Positions 33,753 through 40,880 of a DNA stretch of 57,535 nucleotides are shown one piece after another. The number at the start of each line of letters is the position of its first letter. Within the stretch, counting starts at the first letter, position 1. The notes under the pieces are model-generated. The model ran no database searches. It was not told where the DNA came from and worked only from the letters and a program-made list of their open reading frames with translations. Source of the stretch: CAIQJJ01 sp964606085 (GTDB lineage: Bacteria > Chloroflexota > Anaerolineae > Anaerolineales > UBA4823); the NCBI GenBank assembly GCA_964606085.1, contig CAZSFD010000026.1, forward strand, positions 1-57,535. Direction: 5' to 3'. Position numbers and translations under genes: made by a program.

Positions 33753-36185
33753 ATGTACTCTTCAACACAACAATCACAAAACCGGGGACGCGCCTTTGCT
33801 GCCCTGGTTTCCTGCTTGATCTTCCTGTCGTTCGTGTTTGGCCTGGCGGTTCAACCGGCGCAGCTTGCTCAGGCCCAGGAAGAAACCCCGCAGACAACCG
33901 TCCTGGCGTGGCAGAGAACCCCGGTTACGCAGAGCAAGGTGTTTGCGCAAATGGGCGACCGGCACATGCGCCTGGATAGCCAGGGCCGCGGCCACCTGGC
34001 TTATGGCGGCGACCACCTGTATTATGCCTATTACGATGGCGCAGTTTGGCAGCTTGAAACCGTGGATAATGGCGACGGTGTGGGTTTGTACGCATCCCTG
34101 GCTTTAGACAGCGCCAACCAGCCCCACATCAGCTACTACGATGCGGCCTCAGGCGCTTTGAAGTATGCCCGTAAAGTGGGTGGGACGTGGGAAAAGTTCG
34201 TCCTCGATGCCCCGACGATGGCCGCCGCCTTTGAGCTTGCCGATGACGCCATGCCCGCCGCGGAGCGTTTGCCAGCCCTGCCGGTGGATGTCCAACCCCT
34301 CGATACCTCTGGCGAAAGCGTTGACCTTGCCATTACCATGAAAGGTCGTGGCTTGTTTACTTCCATCGCCATTGATCCTTATAATGAGCCGCACATTGCC
34401 TACTACGATGCCGACAATGGCGACCTGAAATATGCCCACAAGGTGTACAGCGGTTGGCAGATCACGACCATAGACTCCGCCAACGATACCGGGCAATATG
34501 CCTCCATCGCCGTTGGTAAAGACGCCAACAACAAGCTCTTCACCCATTTCAGCTATTACGATGCCACTGCCAAAGACCTGCGCTATGCCAAATGGAGCGC
34601 CGAAAGCGCCTCGATAATCCAGCAGACCTCGGTAGATGGTACTGCCGATGATGACATTGGCAAGTATTCTTCTATCGCACTGACGAATGAAGGCGACCCG
34701 CAGCCGCGCATCAGCTATTACGCCGCCATTGGTACGACAAAATCGTATCTCAAATATGCGGCCTACAAAGGTAGTAGCTGGGTCAAAGAAAATGTGACCG
34801 CCGACAACCAATTCAATGGCAAATATGCCTCGTTGGCGCTCGATAACAACAATGCCCCGCATATCGCCTATCTCAACGCCAGCAGCAACCGGCTCAAGTT
34901 GGCCATTCCCGACAGCAACGGCTGGAGCAATACCGAAATTGCCACAGTAGATGGCAATGGTATGGTGTTCACATCCATTGACGTTGACACGAACGTGGCC
35001 AATGCGCATTCGGACGCGCGGGTCAGTTTTTACCATAGTGACAACGGCGCCATGCAATTTGCCACCCAGGTCTCTTCGGAAAGTTGGATCGTCGCTTCGG
35101 TAGATAGCAGCGCCGCCGACCTGGGCGCGTTCAATGCGCTGGCCTTCGACAGCGCTGGCAACCCGCATATCAGCTTCTTCGACGATACCCATGATGACTT
35201 GCTGTACGTTTACTGGAATGGTTCGGCCTGGGTCGGGCCAGGCGCGGTGGATGTGACCGGTTCGACCGGCATTTACAATGACATCGCCATTGGCGCGGAT
35301 GGCAAGGTACACATTGCCTATTACAGCGTCAGTACCACCTGTCTGCGTTACGCCACCTGGGTCAGCGACCACTGGATGGCCGAAAACGTGGAAGTGGCCA
35401 ATAGCAACGGTATCTGCCCCAGTGTCGGAAAATTCGCCTCGATCGCAGTTGATCCACAAAACCGCCCCCATATTGCCTACTACGATGACGCCAATGGCGC
35501 CTTGAAATGGGCCTACAAAGATGCGGGGTTGTGGAAAATTCAAACGGTGGACAATGGCGAAGACAGCGGCAAAGACAAAGTGGGCCTGTATACTTCGATT
35601 GCGGTAGATGCGTCTGGTCAGCCGCACATCAGCTATTACGATGAAACCAACAACCGCCTGGCCTACGCTGGCTGGCAGAATGCCTCAGCGAAATTTCGCC
35701 TCGAGCGCCAGGTGGATACGCGCGGCGGGTTGTATTCGCAGCTCGCCCTCGATGCCCAGGGCCGGCCGCATATCGTGTATCTTGACGACTATAACGAAGA
35801 TGTGCCAAAGTATGCCTACAAGGCCGATAATGCCAGCACCATTTGGGGCTTTGAGATCATTGACCCAAAGACCAACCTGCTGACCAACCCCAGGCCGCCG
35901 CTGGTGCCGTTTTCGATAGCCATTGACGCGGCCAATACCGTGCATGTCAGCTACTACAACCCGCACAGCGGTGATTTGCAGTATGCGCGTAGAGCCAACG
36001 GCCCCTGGACACTTTCAATTGTAGATAACCAGGGTAACGTTGGCCAATACGCCTCCATTGGCGTGAACCCGGCGGGCATCCTGGGCATCAGCTACTACGA
36101 CGCCACCAATGGCGACCTGAAATATGCCAAAGGTCAGTTCTTCAACCTGCCCTACAATATCTTCTTGCCGGTCATTCGGCGCTAA
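33753..36185 (+). CDS. Secreted repeat protein with LPxxxR-like C-terminal tail
   Basis: 810 residues. A signal peptide (basic start, hydrophobic FAALVSCLIFLSFVFGLA, AQAQ cleavage near 42) is followed by about 13 repeats of 45-60 residues with the wording YASIALD, PHISYYDA and GDLKYA, a beta-propeller-like architecture of unknown ligand. Conserved phrases are spaced throughout, with no enzyme motif. It ends FFNLPYNIFLPVIRR, a hydrophobic LPxxxR tail that I associate with secreted proteins of Chloroflexota and that may be a sorting or retention signal. A strong terminator follows, so it is monocistronic. Confidence 0.75.
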   Translation: MYSSTQQSQNRGRAFAALVSCLIFLSFVFGLAVQPAQLAQAQEETPQTTVLAWQRTPVTQSKVFAQMGDRHMRLDSQGRGHLAYGGDHLYYAYYDGAVWQLETVDNGDGVGLYASLALDSANQPHISYYDAASGALKYARKVGGTWEKFVLDAPTMAAAFELADDAMPAAERLPALPVDVQPLDTSGESVDLAITMKGRGLFTSIAIDPYNEPHIAYYDADNGDLKYAHKVYSGWQITTIDSANDTGQYASIAVGKDANNKLFTHFSYYDATAKDLRYAKWSAESASIIQQTSVDGTADDDIGKYSSIALTNEGDPQPRISYYAAIGTTKSYLKYAAYKGSSWVKENVTADNQFNGKYASLALDNNNAPHIAYLNASSNRLKLAIPDSNGWSNTEIATVDGNGMVFTSIDVDTNVANAHSDARVSFYHSDNGAMQFATQVSSESWIVASVDSSAADLGAFNALAFDSAGNPHISFFDDTHDDLLYVYWNGSAWVGPGAVDVTGSTGIYNDIAIGADGKVHIAYYSVSTTCLRYATWVSDHWMAENVEVANSNGICPSVGKFASIAVDPQNRPHIAYYDDANGALKWAYKDAGLWKIQTVDNGEDSGKDKVGLYTSIAVDASGQPHISYYDETNNRLAYAGWQNASAKFRLERQVDTRGGLYSQLALDAQGRPHIVYLDDYNEDVPKYAYKADNASTIWGFEIIDPKTNLLTNPRPPLVPFSIAIDAANTVHVSYYNPHSGDLQYARRANGPWTLSIVDNQGNVGQYASIGVNPAGILGISYYDATNGDLKYAKGQFFNLPYNIFLPVIRR

Positions 36186-36193
36186 CCAGCGGC

Positions 36194-36245
36194 ATTTTCA
36201 TCAAAAAAGCCCGGAGACATGTCTCCGGGCTTTTTTGATGAAAAT
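36194..36245. terminator. Intrinsic terminator, 52-base perfect palindrome
   Basis: 26-base arms with a GC core AAAAAAGCCCGGAGAC/GTCTCCGGGCTTTTTT and flanking AT arms give a strong hairpin with T-run on both strands. It ends the secreted-protein gene. Confidence 0.95.
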
Positions 36246-36347
36246 AACCTCAGGTAGGGGCGCACGGCGTGCGCCCTGGTTGTGGGACTCGTTGCGCCAG
36301 GCCGGGATGGCACTGAGGGCAGATGCCATCCGCCTCTACTTCAAAAG

Positions 36348-36420
36348 AACCACGAAGAACACGAATTTTCACGAATGAAATCCAAAAATTCGTGCAGATT
36401 TGTGCCATTCGTAGTTCGTG
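36348..36420. repeat. Text-like imperfect inverted repeat
   Basis: Left part AACCACGAAGAACACGAATTTTCACGAAT is an imperfect complement of right part ATTCGTGCAGATTTGTGCCATTCGTAGTTCGTG. Together with a GGGGCGCAC/GTGCGCCC pair at about 36257-36275 it fills the 301-base gap 36186-36486. No gene is seen. Confidence 0.75.
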
Positions 36421-36486
36421 AAGGGCGCAATGAGCGGCGATCACCGAAATTCCCCAAGCCCCCATTTTTATGCGGGTCAGGATTTC

Positions 36487-37494
36487 TCAAATGAAACGCT
36501 CCCAATCCATTTCGACAAAGGGCTGGTTGGCCAGCAGGCGTTGGCGGCGGCCGGCCATGTAGCGCGCAGTCCAGGGGTCATCATCATAGAGGCCGGGGCC
36601 GAAGCTGCGATGGATCACGGCATACAGGTCAATTTCGCGCAGTTTTAGAAAGTGGGGAATCTCTTTGAACCAGGCCGGGTCAAGCTGGTTTTCACGCCGG
36701 TAGCCTTGCAAGAAGGGCGGCAGAAATTCGCGCGTGGCGGCGGGCATGTCGTCGTGGTTGGCGATGGCGTAGAAGATGACCATGGCCAGGTCGTAGATGT
36801 AGTGGCCGTAGCAGCAATCGTCGAAGTCGAAGAGCGTGATTTGTCCGTTCTCATCCACGAAGAAGTTGCCGCCGTGGGCGTCCTGGTGGATCAGGCCGTA
36901 GCCTTCGGCGGTGCGCGGCAGCGTTTTCAGGTGGGCGAAGGTGGCCCGGTAGGCCGCGGTAATTTGTCCATCTTCGGCGGGCATGAAGGCTTCGACGCTG
37001 GCGTTGATGTCGTCATCCCAATGGTAGCGCAGACAAGCGGGATGCGGCGGCGTGTAGGCTTTGCTCAGGCGGTGCATGCGCCCGATGAGTTGGCCGTAGC
37101 GCTCGAACAGGGCGGCGTTCCAGGTTTCGCCGCGGGCGTGGTCGCCGGGGGCTTTGGCGAAGGCGGTGACGAGGAATTGCCCGCCCTGGCCGTCATCCAC
37201 GGCTTCGATGAGGTTGCCCTGTGCCGAGAGCAGTGCCTTTGCCACGCCGGCGCCGCCCGCGGCCAGGGAATTGAGCCAATCTACCTCGGCCTGGATCAAC
37301 TGCGGGGTGCGGCGCAGGCTGTGGCCGATGCGGAGAATTTCATTCTTCATGCCGGGTTGATCATTGCGGGTGAATTCGAACATGAAGCTTTCGAAGCCAT
37401 CGAGCAGTTGGATGTGCCCATCGGCGATGCCGTAGCGTTGCATGGCTTCGTGCAAAATGGGGTCGTTAAATCGTTCTTTGATGCGGGGTTCCAT
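36487..37494 (-). CDS. APH-family phosphotransferase (SrkA/homoserine-kinase-like)
   Basis: 335 residues with the kinase-like APH fold. The Brenner motif is IHQDAHGGNFFVD and the metal motif is LFDFDDCCYGHYIYDLAM. The acidic FDDC and the long C-terminal helices resemble SrkA/YihE and homoserine kinase II-type enzymes. The substrate may be a protein Ser/Thr, an amino alcohol or a drug. It stands alone, convergent with the terminator of the secreted-protein gene. Confidence 0.85.
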   Translation of the reverse strand: MEPRIKERFNDPILHEAMQRYGIADGHIQLLDGFESFMFEFTRNDQPGMKNEILRIGHSLRRTPQLIQAEVDWLNSLAAGGAGVAKALLSAQGNLIEAVDDGQGGQFLVTAFAKAPGDHARGETWNAALFERYGQLIGRMHRLSKAYTPPHPACLRYHWDDDINASVEAFMPAEDGQITAAYRATFAHLKTLPRTAEGYGLIHQDAHGGNFFVDENGQITLFDFDDCCYGHYIYDLAMVIFYAIANHDDMPAATREFLPPFLQGYRRENQLDPAWFKEIPHFLKLREIDLYAVIHRSFGPGLYDDDPWTARYMAGRRQRLLANQPFVEMDWERFI

Positions 37495-37637
37495 GAGGTT
37501 CTCTTTCTATTGAGGGATGAGGTAGCTTCTTCATCAACAAAGCGGACAGATGATGATCGGGTGCGTTCGTATTCTGCAGGGAAGGAAACAGAAACCCAGA
37601 CGCTGTGTTAAAATTCTGGAGAAGGGAGAATTGCATG

Positions 37638-38009
37638 ATGCCACGCTTGCGCCGCTTTTTCATCTTTTTGCCCGTTGCCATGCTCCTGCTGCTGGCCTTC
37701 GCCCGCCCGCTGAGCGCCGCCGGGCAGACGCCTACCGAGACGCCGACGCCTACACTGACCTTTGGTGAGCATCTGCTTGTTAAAGGCTTCGATGATGCTG
37801 CTCGCGAACGCTTGCTGCGCGAGGCGGGTTGGCAATTGCTGGCGGCGGCTTTGGTGGTGCTGGCTATGGGCGGCGTAGCCGCCTGGTTTTGCGCCCCTAC
37901 TGGAAGCGCTGGAACGAACGCCGCGACCAAAGCGCCGAAAAACAGGTGGATCGGGCGCTGGATGGCGACCCGTTGGATGACCCTGCCCGCCGCTACCTCG
38001 TCCACGTAG
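37638..38009 (+). CDS. Signal/anchor segment, probably the frameshifted N-terminus of the NACHT gene
   Basis: A 123-codon frame with basic start MPRLRRFFIF and a signal-like hydrophobic stretch (LPVAMLLLLAFARPLSAAG). A Thr/Pro stretch and a second hydrophobic helix (WQLLAAALVVLAMGGVAAWF) follow. After this helix the frame loses character. In the other frame the next residues read LRPYWKRWNERRDQSAEKQ, the basic helix expected after a membrane anchor. One extra T in the run at 37892-37895 would join them into one protein with the NACHT ORF. An ATG also exists at 37635. Confidence 0.6.
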   Translation: MPRLRRFFIFLPVAMLLLLAFARPLSAAGQTPTETPTPTLTFGEHLLVKGFDDAARERLLREAGWQLLAAALVVLAMGGVAAWFCAPTGSAGTNAATKAPKNRWIGRWMATRWMTLPAATSST

Positions 38010-40573
38010 ACAAAGCCTACCGCCGCCTGAAATTTCGCGGCCTGCCGCGCCACCGTGCCGAGGGCATCGAGCCGCCCGAACTGGAAAAGGTGTATGTTTC
38101 ACTGCACCTTGCCGCAGTTGTTGAACGCGGTGAAAGCGAAGAAATGATGGGCCGCAAAACCCGTCGCGGCGGCGCAGAGAACCCCCTTGAAAGGATGGGC
38201 GGCGGACAGCCGGTGGCCCTGCCCGAAGCGCTGCAACTCTCGCACAAACTGGCGCTGATCGGCCCGGCTGGCTGCGGTAAAAGCACCCTGCTGCAATGGG
38301 CCGGGCTGGCTTGCGCCCGCGCCCGCCTGAACCTTAAGCTCACCCCCGAACAGCGCGCCTTTGTCGAAGCCGTGGATGGCAAAGATCATGGCAAGAGCGC
38401 CCCCTTCCCGCTGCTCGTGCCGCTGCGCGCTTTCGATGAGCATTGCCAGAAAAACGAATGCCGCCGCACGCCGCAGGCGCTTTTGGGGTTCATCGCCGCT
38501 ACATTTGGCGAAGCGCTTTGTTCCGAAGATTACACGGCTGAGTTTTTCAGCGCCCAACTCAAGCAGGGCGCGCTGCTGATGTTCGACGGCGTGGACGAAA
38601 TTGACCCCGACCACCGCCCGCTGGTGCGCGCCGCCATCGAAGGGCTGCTCCAGCAATACGACCACACCCGGCTCTACTGCCTGGTAGCCTCGCGCCCTTC
38701 GGCTGCGGCCATCCCCGACCAGATGGCCGATTTCCGCCGCTGCGACGTGCAGCGCCTTGCGCCCGATGAGCGCGACCACCTGATCCGCCTGTGGTATCAG
38801 GCCGTGCTACCCGAAAACGCCCCCGAAGCGCGCCGCAAAGCGCTTGATTTATGCACCCGCCTGGCCGCCAGCGAACGGCGCGTGCAAGAACTGGCTACCA
38901 CCCCGCTGATGACGACCATTTTCGCCATGGTGCATTACAGCCGCGATGAACTGCCCCGCCACCGCGCCCGCCTCTACGAAGAAGCCGTGCAAATTCTGCT
39001 CACCGAAGTCACCTTCAAAGAAGGCGAACACACTGCCGGGCTGCAAAACTGGCAGGGTTGGGATTGGGAAACCCGCCGCGACCGCCTGGCGCGCATCGCC
39101 TTTGAACTGCACGCCCGCAACCTCGAAACCCTGCCCGAACGTGACCTCACGGCGCTGATCTGGCCGCGTTTTGGCACGCAAGAAGGCCCCGCCCGCATAC
39201 AAGCCGCCCGCTTTCTGCAAGATGTAGCCAACCGCGGCGGCCTGCTCGAAGAAAGCGATGGCCGCTACGGTTTCTTCACCCACCGCACCTTCCAGGAATT
39301 TTTGGCCGGGCGCTATTTGGTAGAAGGCTGCCCGCCCGGCGAACGCCAGGATTTTTTGGCCGACCACCTGACCGACGACCATTGGGAAGAGCCGATCCGC
39401 CTGGCGGCTGGCTACCTGGCCGTGGGCGGTGAAAACGAAGCCAACCGCTTTGTGCGCGCCCTGGCCGAGATGGGCCGCACCCCGCTTGAAAGCGCTCATG
39501 CGTTGGCTCTGGCCGGTTTTGCCCTCTCAGACCTGCCGCAGCAGCGCCGCCTGCCCGAAAATGTGCAGTATTTTCAGGCGCAGCTGCAAACCCAGATCGA
39601 AGCCAACCCGCCCAGCCTGCCCGCCCCGCTGCGCGCCCGCCTGGGCCTGGCCCTGGGTGAAGTGGGCGACCCGCGCATCCACCCCGGCGCAGCTCCTGCA
39701 GTGATCCCCATCCCCGCCGGGCGCTACCGCCTCGGTAGCAACGCCAGCGACGAAGCCAAACTGAAAGCCGCCGGGGTGGATGAAAACTACATTTACGACG
39801 ATGAAAAAACCGGCCAGCGTGACCTGATCGTCACCCTGGGCGAATATGCCCTCGGCCAATACCCGGTCACCAACGCCGAATACCGCGCCTTTGTAGATTC
39901 CGGCGGCTACGGCGAACCGGGCGGCCCGCAGCCTGATTGGTGGAGCGCCGACGGCTGGAAATGGCGCACCGGCAAGTGGGACAGCGGTGAAGCCTGGAAT
40001 AAACGCACCGTAGAAGAACGCGGGCAGCCCTATTGGTGGCACGACCCGAAATGGAATGCCGCCAACCTGCCCGTGGTAGGCGTGTGCTGGTTCGAGGCCG
40101 AAGCCTACTGCTGTTGGCTGCGCCAGATCACCGGCCAGCCTTACCGCCTTCCCACCGAAGCCGAATGGGAATGCGCCGCTCGCGGCCCTGAAGCGCGCCT
40201 GTGGCCCTGGGGCGATGCCTTCGACCCCGCCCGCTGCAACACCGCCGACCCCGCCACCCAAAACGCCCTCGGGCGCACCTCGCCCATTGGCATTTACCCC
40301 CACGGCAACACCACCACCGGTTTGAGCGACATGGTGGGCAATGTGTGGGAATGGTGCGGCGATTGGTTCGCCGAGGATCAATACGCCCGCTTATTGGAAA
40401 ACCCAACCGCCAACCCCACTGGCCCCGCAAGCGGCCGCGCGCGGGCCTTGCGGGGCGGGGCGTGGGACCTCCATCGAAGCTACGCTCGCTGCTGCTACCG
40501 GAGCTGGAACGTGCCGGACTTCTTCAGCCTCAGTGTCGGTTTCCGGGTGGCGTGCGCGCCCAATGTCACTTGA
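37829..40573 (+). CDS. NACHT NTPase with C-terminal FGE-sulfatase/C-type-lectin domain
   Basis: In this frame 914 residues; the native start probably lies in the preceding frame. The linker YLVHVDKAYRRLKFRG and VYVSLHL, typical before NACHT modules, is at 55-90. The NACHT domain has GPAGCGKSTLL (about 145), LLMFDGVDEIDPD (about 249), VASRPSA and TTPLMTTIFAMVHY. A helical region with FTHRTFQEFLAGRYL follows. The C-terminal FGE/SUMF1 domain (about 625-914) starts IPIPAGRYRLGSN and has RLPTEAEWECAARG, MVGNVWEWCGDW and a final RGGAW...VGFRVACAP segment. The domain keeps the fold of ligand-displaying lectin-like proteins. A defence or antigen-sensing role is inferred from STAND proteins of this kind. 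Confidence 0.88.
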   Translation: MAIAGGGFGGAGYGRRSRLVLRPYWKRWNERRDQSAEKQVDRALDGDPLDDPARRYLVHVDKAYRRLKFRGLPRHRAEGIEPPELEKVYVSLHLAAVVERGESEEMMGRKTRRGGAENPLERMGGGQPVALPEALQLSHKLALIGPAGCGKSTLLQWAGLACARARLNLKLTPEQRAFVEAVDGKDHGKSAPFPLLVPLRAFDEHCQKNECRRTPQALLGFIAATFGEALCSEDYTAEFFSAQLKQGALLMFDGVDEIDPDHRPLVRAAIEGLLQQYDHTRLYCLVASRPSAAAIPDQMADFRRCDVQRLAPDERDHLIRLWYQAVLPENAPEARRKALDLCTRLAASERRVQELATTPLMTTIFAMVHYSRDELPRHRARLYEEAVQILLTEVTFKEGEHTAGLQNWQGWDWETRRDRLARIAFELHARNLETLPERDLTALIWPRFGTQEGPARIQAARFLQDVANRGGLLEESDGRYGFFTHRTFQEFLAGRYLVEGCPPGERQDFLADHLTDDHWEEPIRLAAGYLAVGGENEANRFVRALAEMGRTPLESAHALALAGFALSDLPQQRRLPENVQYFQAQLQTQIEANPPSLPAPLRARLGLALGEVGDPRIHPGAAPAVIPIPAGRYRLGSNASDEAKLKAAGVDENYIYDDEKTGQRDLIVTLGEYALGQYPVTNAEYRAFVDSGGYGEPGGPQPDWWSADGWKWRTGKWDSGEAWNKRTVEERGQPYWWHDPKWNAANLPVVGVCWFEAEAYCCWLRQITGQPYRLPTEAEWECAARGPEARLWPWGDAFDPARCNTADPATQNALGRTSPIGIYPHGNTTTGLSDMVGNVWEWCGDWFAEDQYARLLENPTANPTGPASGRARALRGGAWDLHRSYARCCYRSWNVPDFFSLSVGFRVACAPNVT
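40451..40557 (+). other. Candidate DGR variable repeat (VR)
   Basis: The last codons of the FGE domain run from RGGAW to VGFRVA (residues 875 to about 910). Between these anchors almost every non-conserved codon ends in C or T (GAC CTC CAT .. AGC TAC .. AGC .. AAC .. GAC TTC TTC AGC CTC AGT). This is the pattern left when AAC/AAT codons of a template repeat are randomised at adenines. The residues include D, L, H, S, Y, C, W, N and F at positions that are usually variable in DGR lectin targets. No reverse transcriptase or template repeat was found in this window. Confidence 0.55.
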
Positions 40574-40724
40574 ATCGCTGGATTCTGGATTCTGAATCCT
40601 GAATCGTCATCTTGTTCTACAACGCGGGTCTACCCAGGCGCGCTCCCCCTCTCCCCCGGAGGGGGAGCGAATTTTTTTAAATCCGGGGGTGGCACGTTTC
40701 TTGCACCATGTAGAACGAAATTTA

Positions 40725-40835
40725 GTAACATCTCAATAAACTGGGGAGGTGCAACGCACTTGGGTATCAAACGAGTAATTTTCGGGCCAAAACCAAGTGC
40801 GTTGCACCTATGGCCGCATTTTATTGAGATGTTAC
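40725..40835. repeat. 111-base element with two nested inverted repeats
   Basis: Outer 16-base arms (40725-40740, 40820-40835; GTAACATCTCAATAAA) enclose inner 17-base arms (40747-40763, 40793-40809; AGGTGCAACGCACTTGG), each perfect. About 30 bases remain in the centre. Two short text-like palindromes (40572-40606 and 40640-40672) precede it. Together they fill the 306-base gap 40574-40879; no gene is seen. It may be a MITE-like unit or a folded RNA. Confidence 0.85.
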
Positions 40836-40848
40836 CGACCATCGCCTG

Positions 40849-40880
40849 ATTGGACAATGTCACCAATGACATTGTCCAAT
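40849..40880. terminator. Hairpin at the EF-G 3' end
   Basis: 14-base perfect arms (40849-40862 and 40867-40880) with a 4-base loop follow the EF-G stop on the minus strand. There is no long T-run, so the role as terminator is likely but not certain. Confidence 0.65.
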
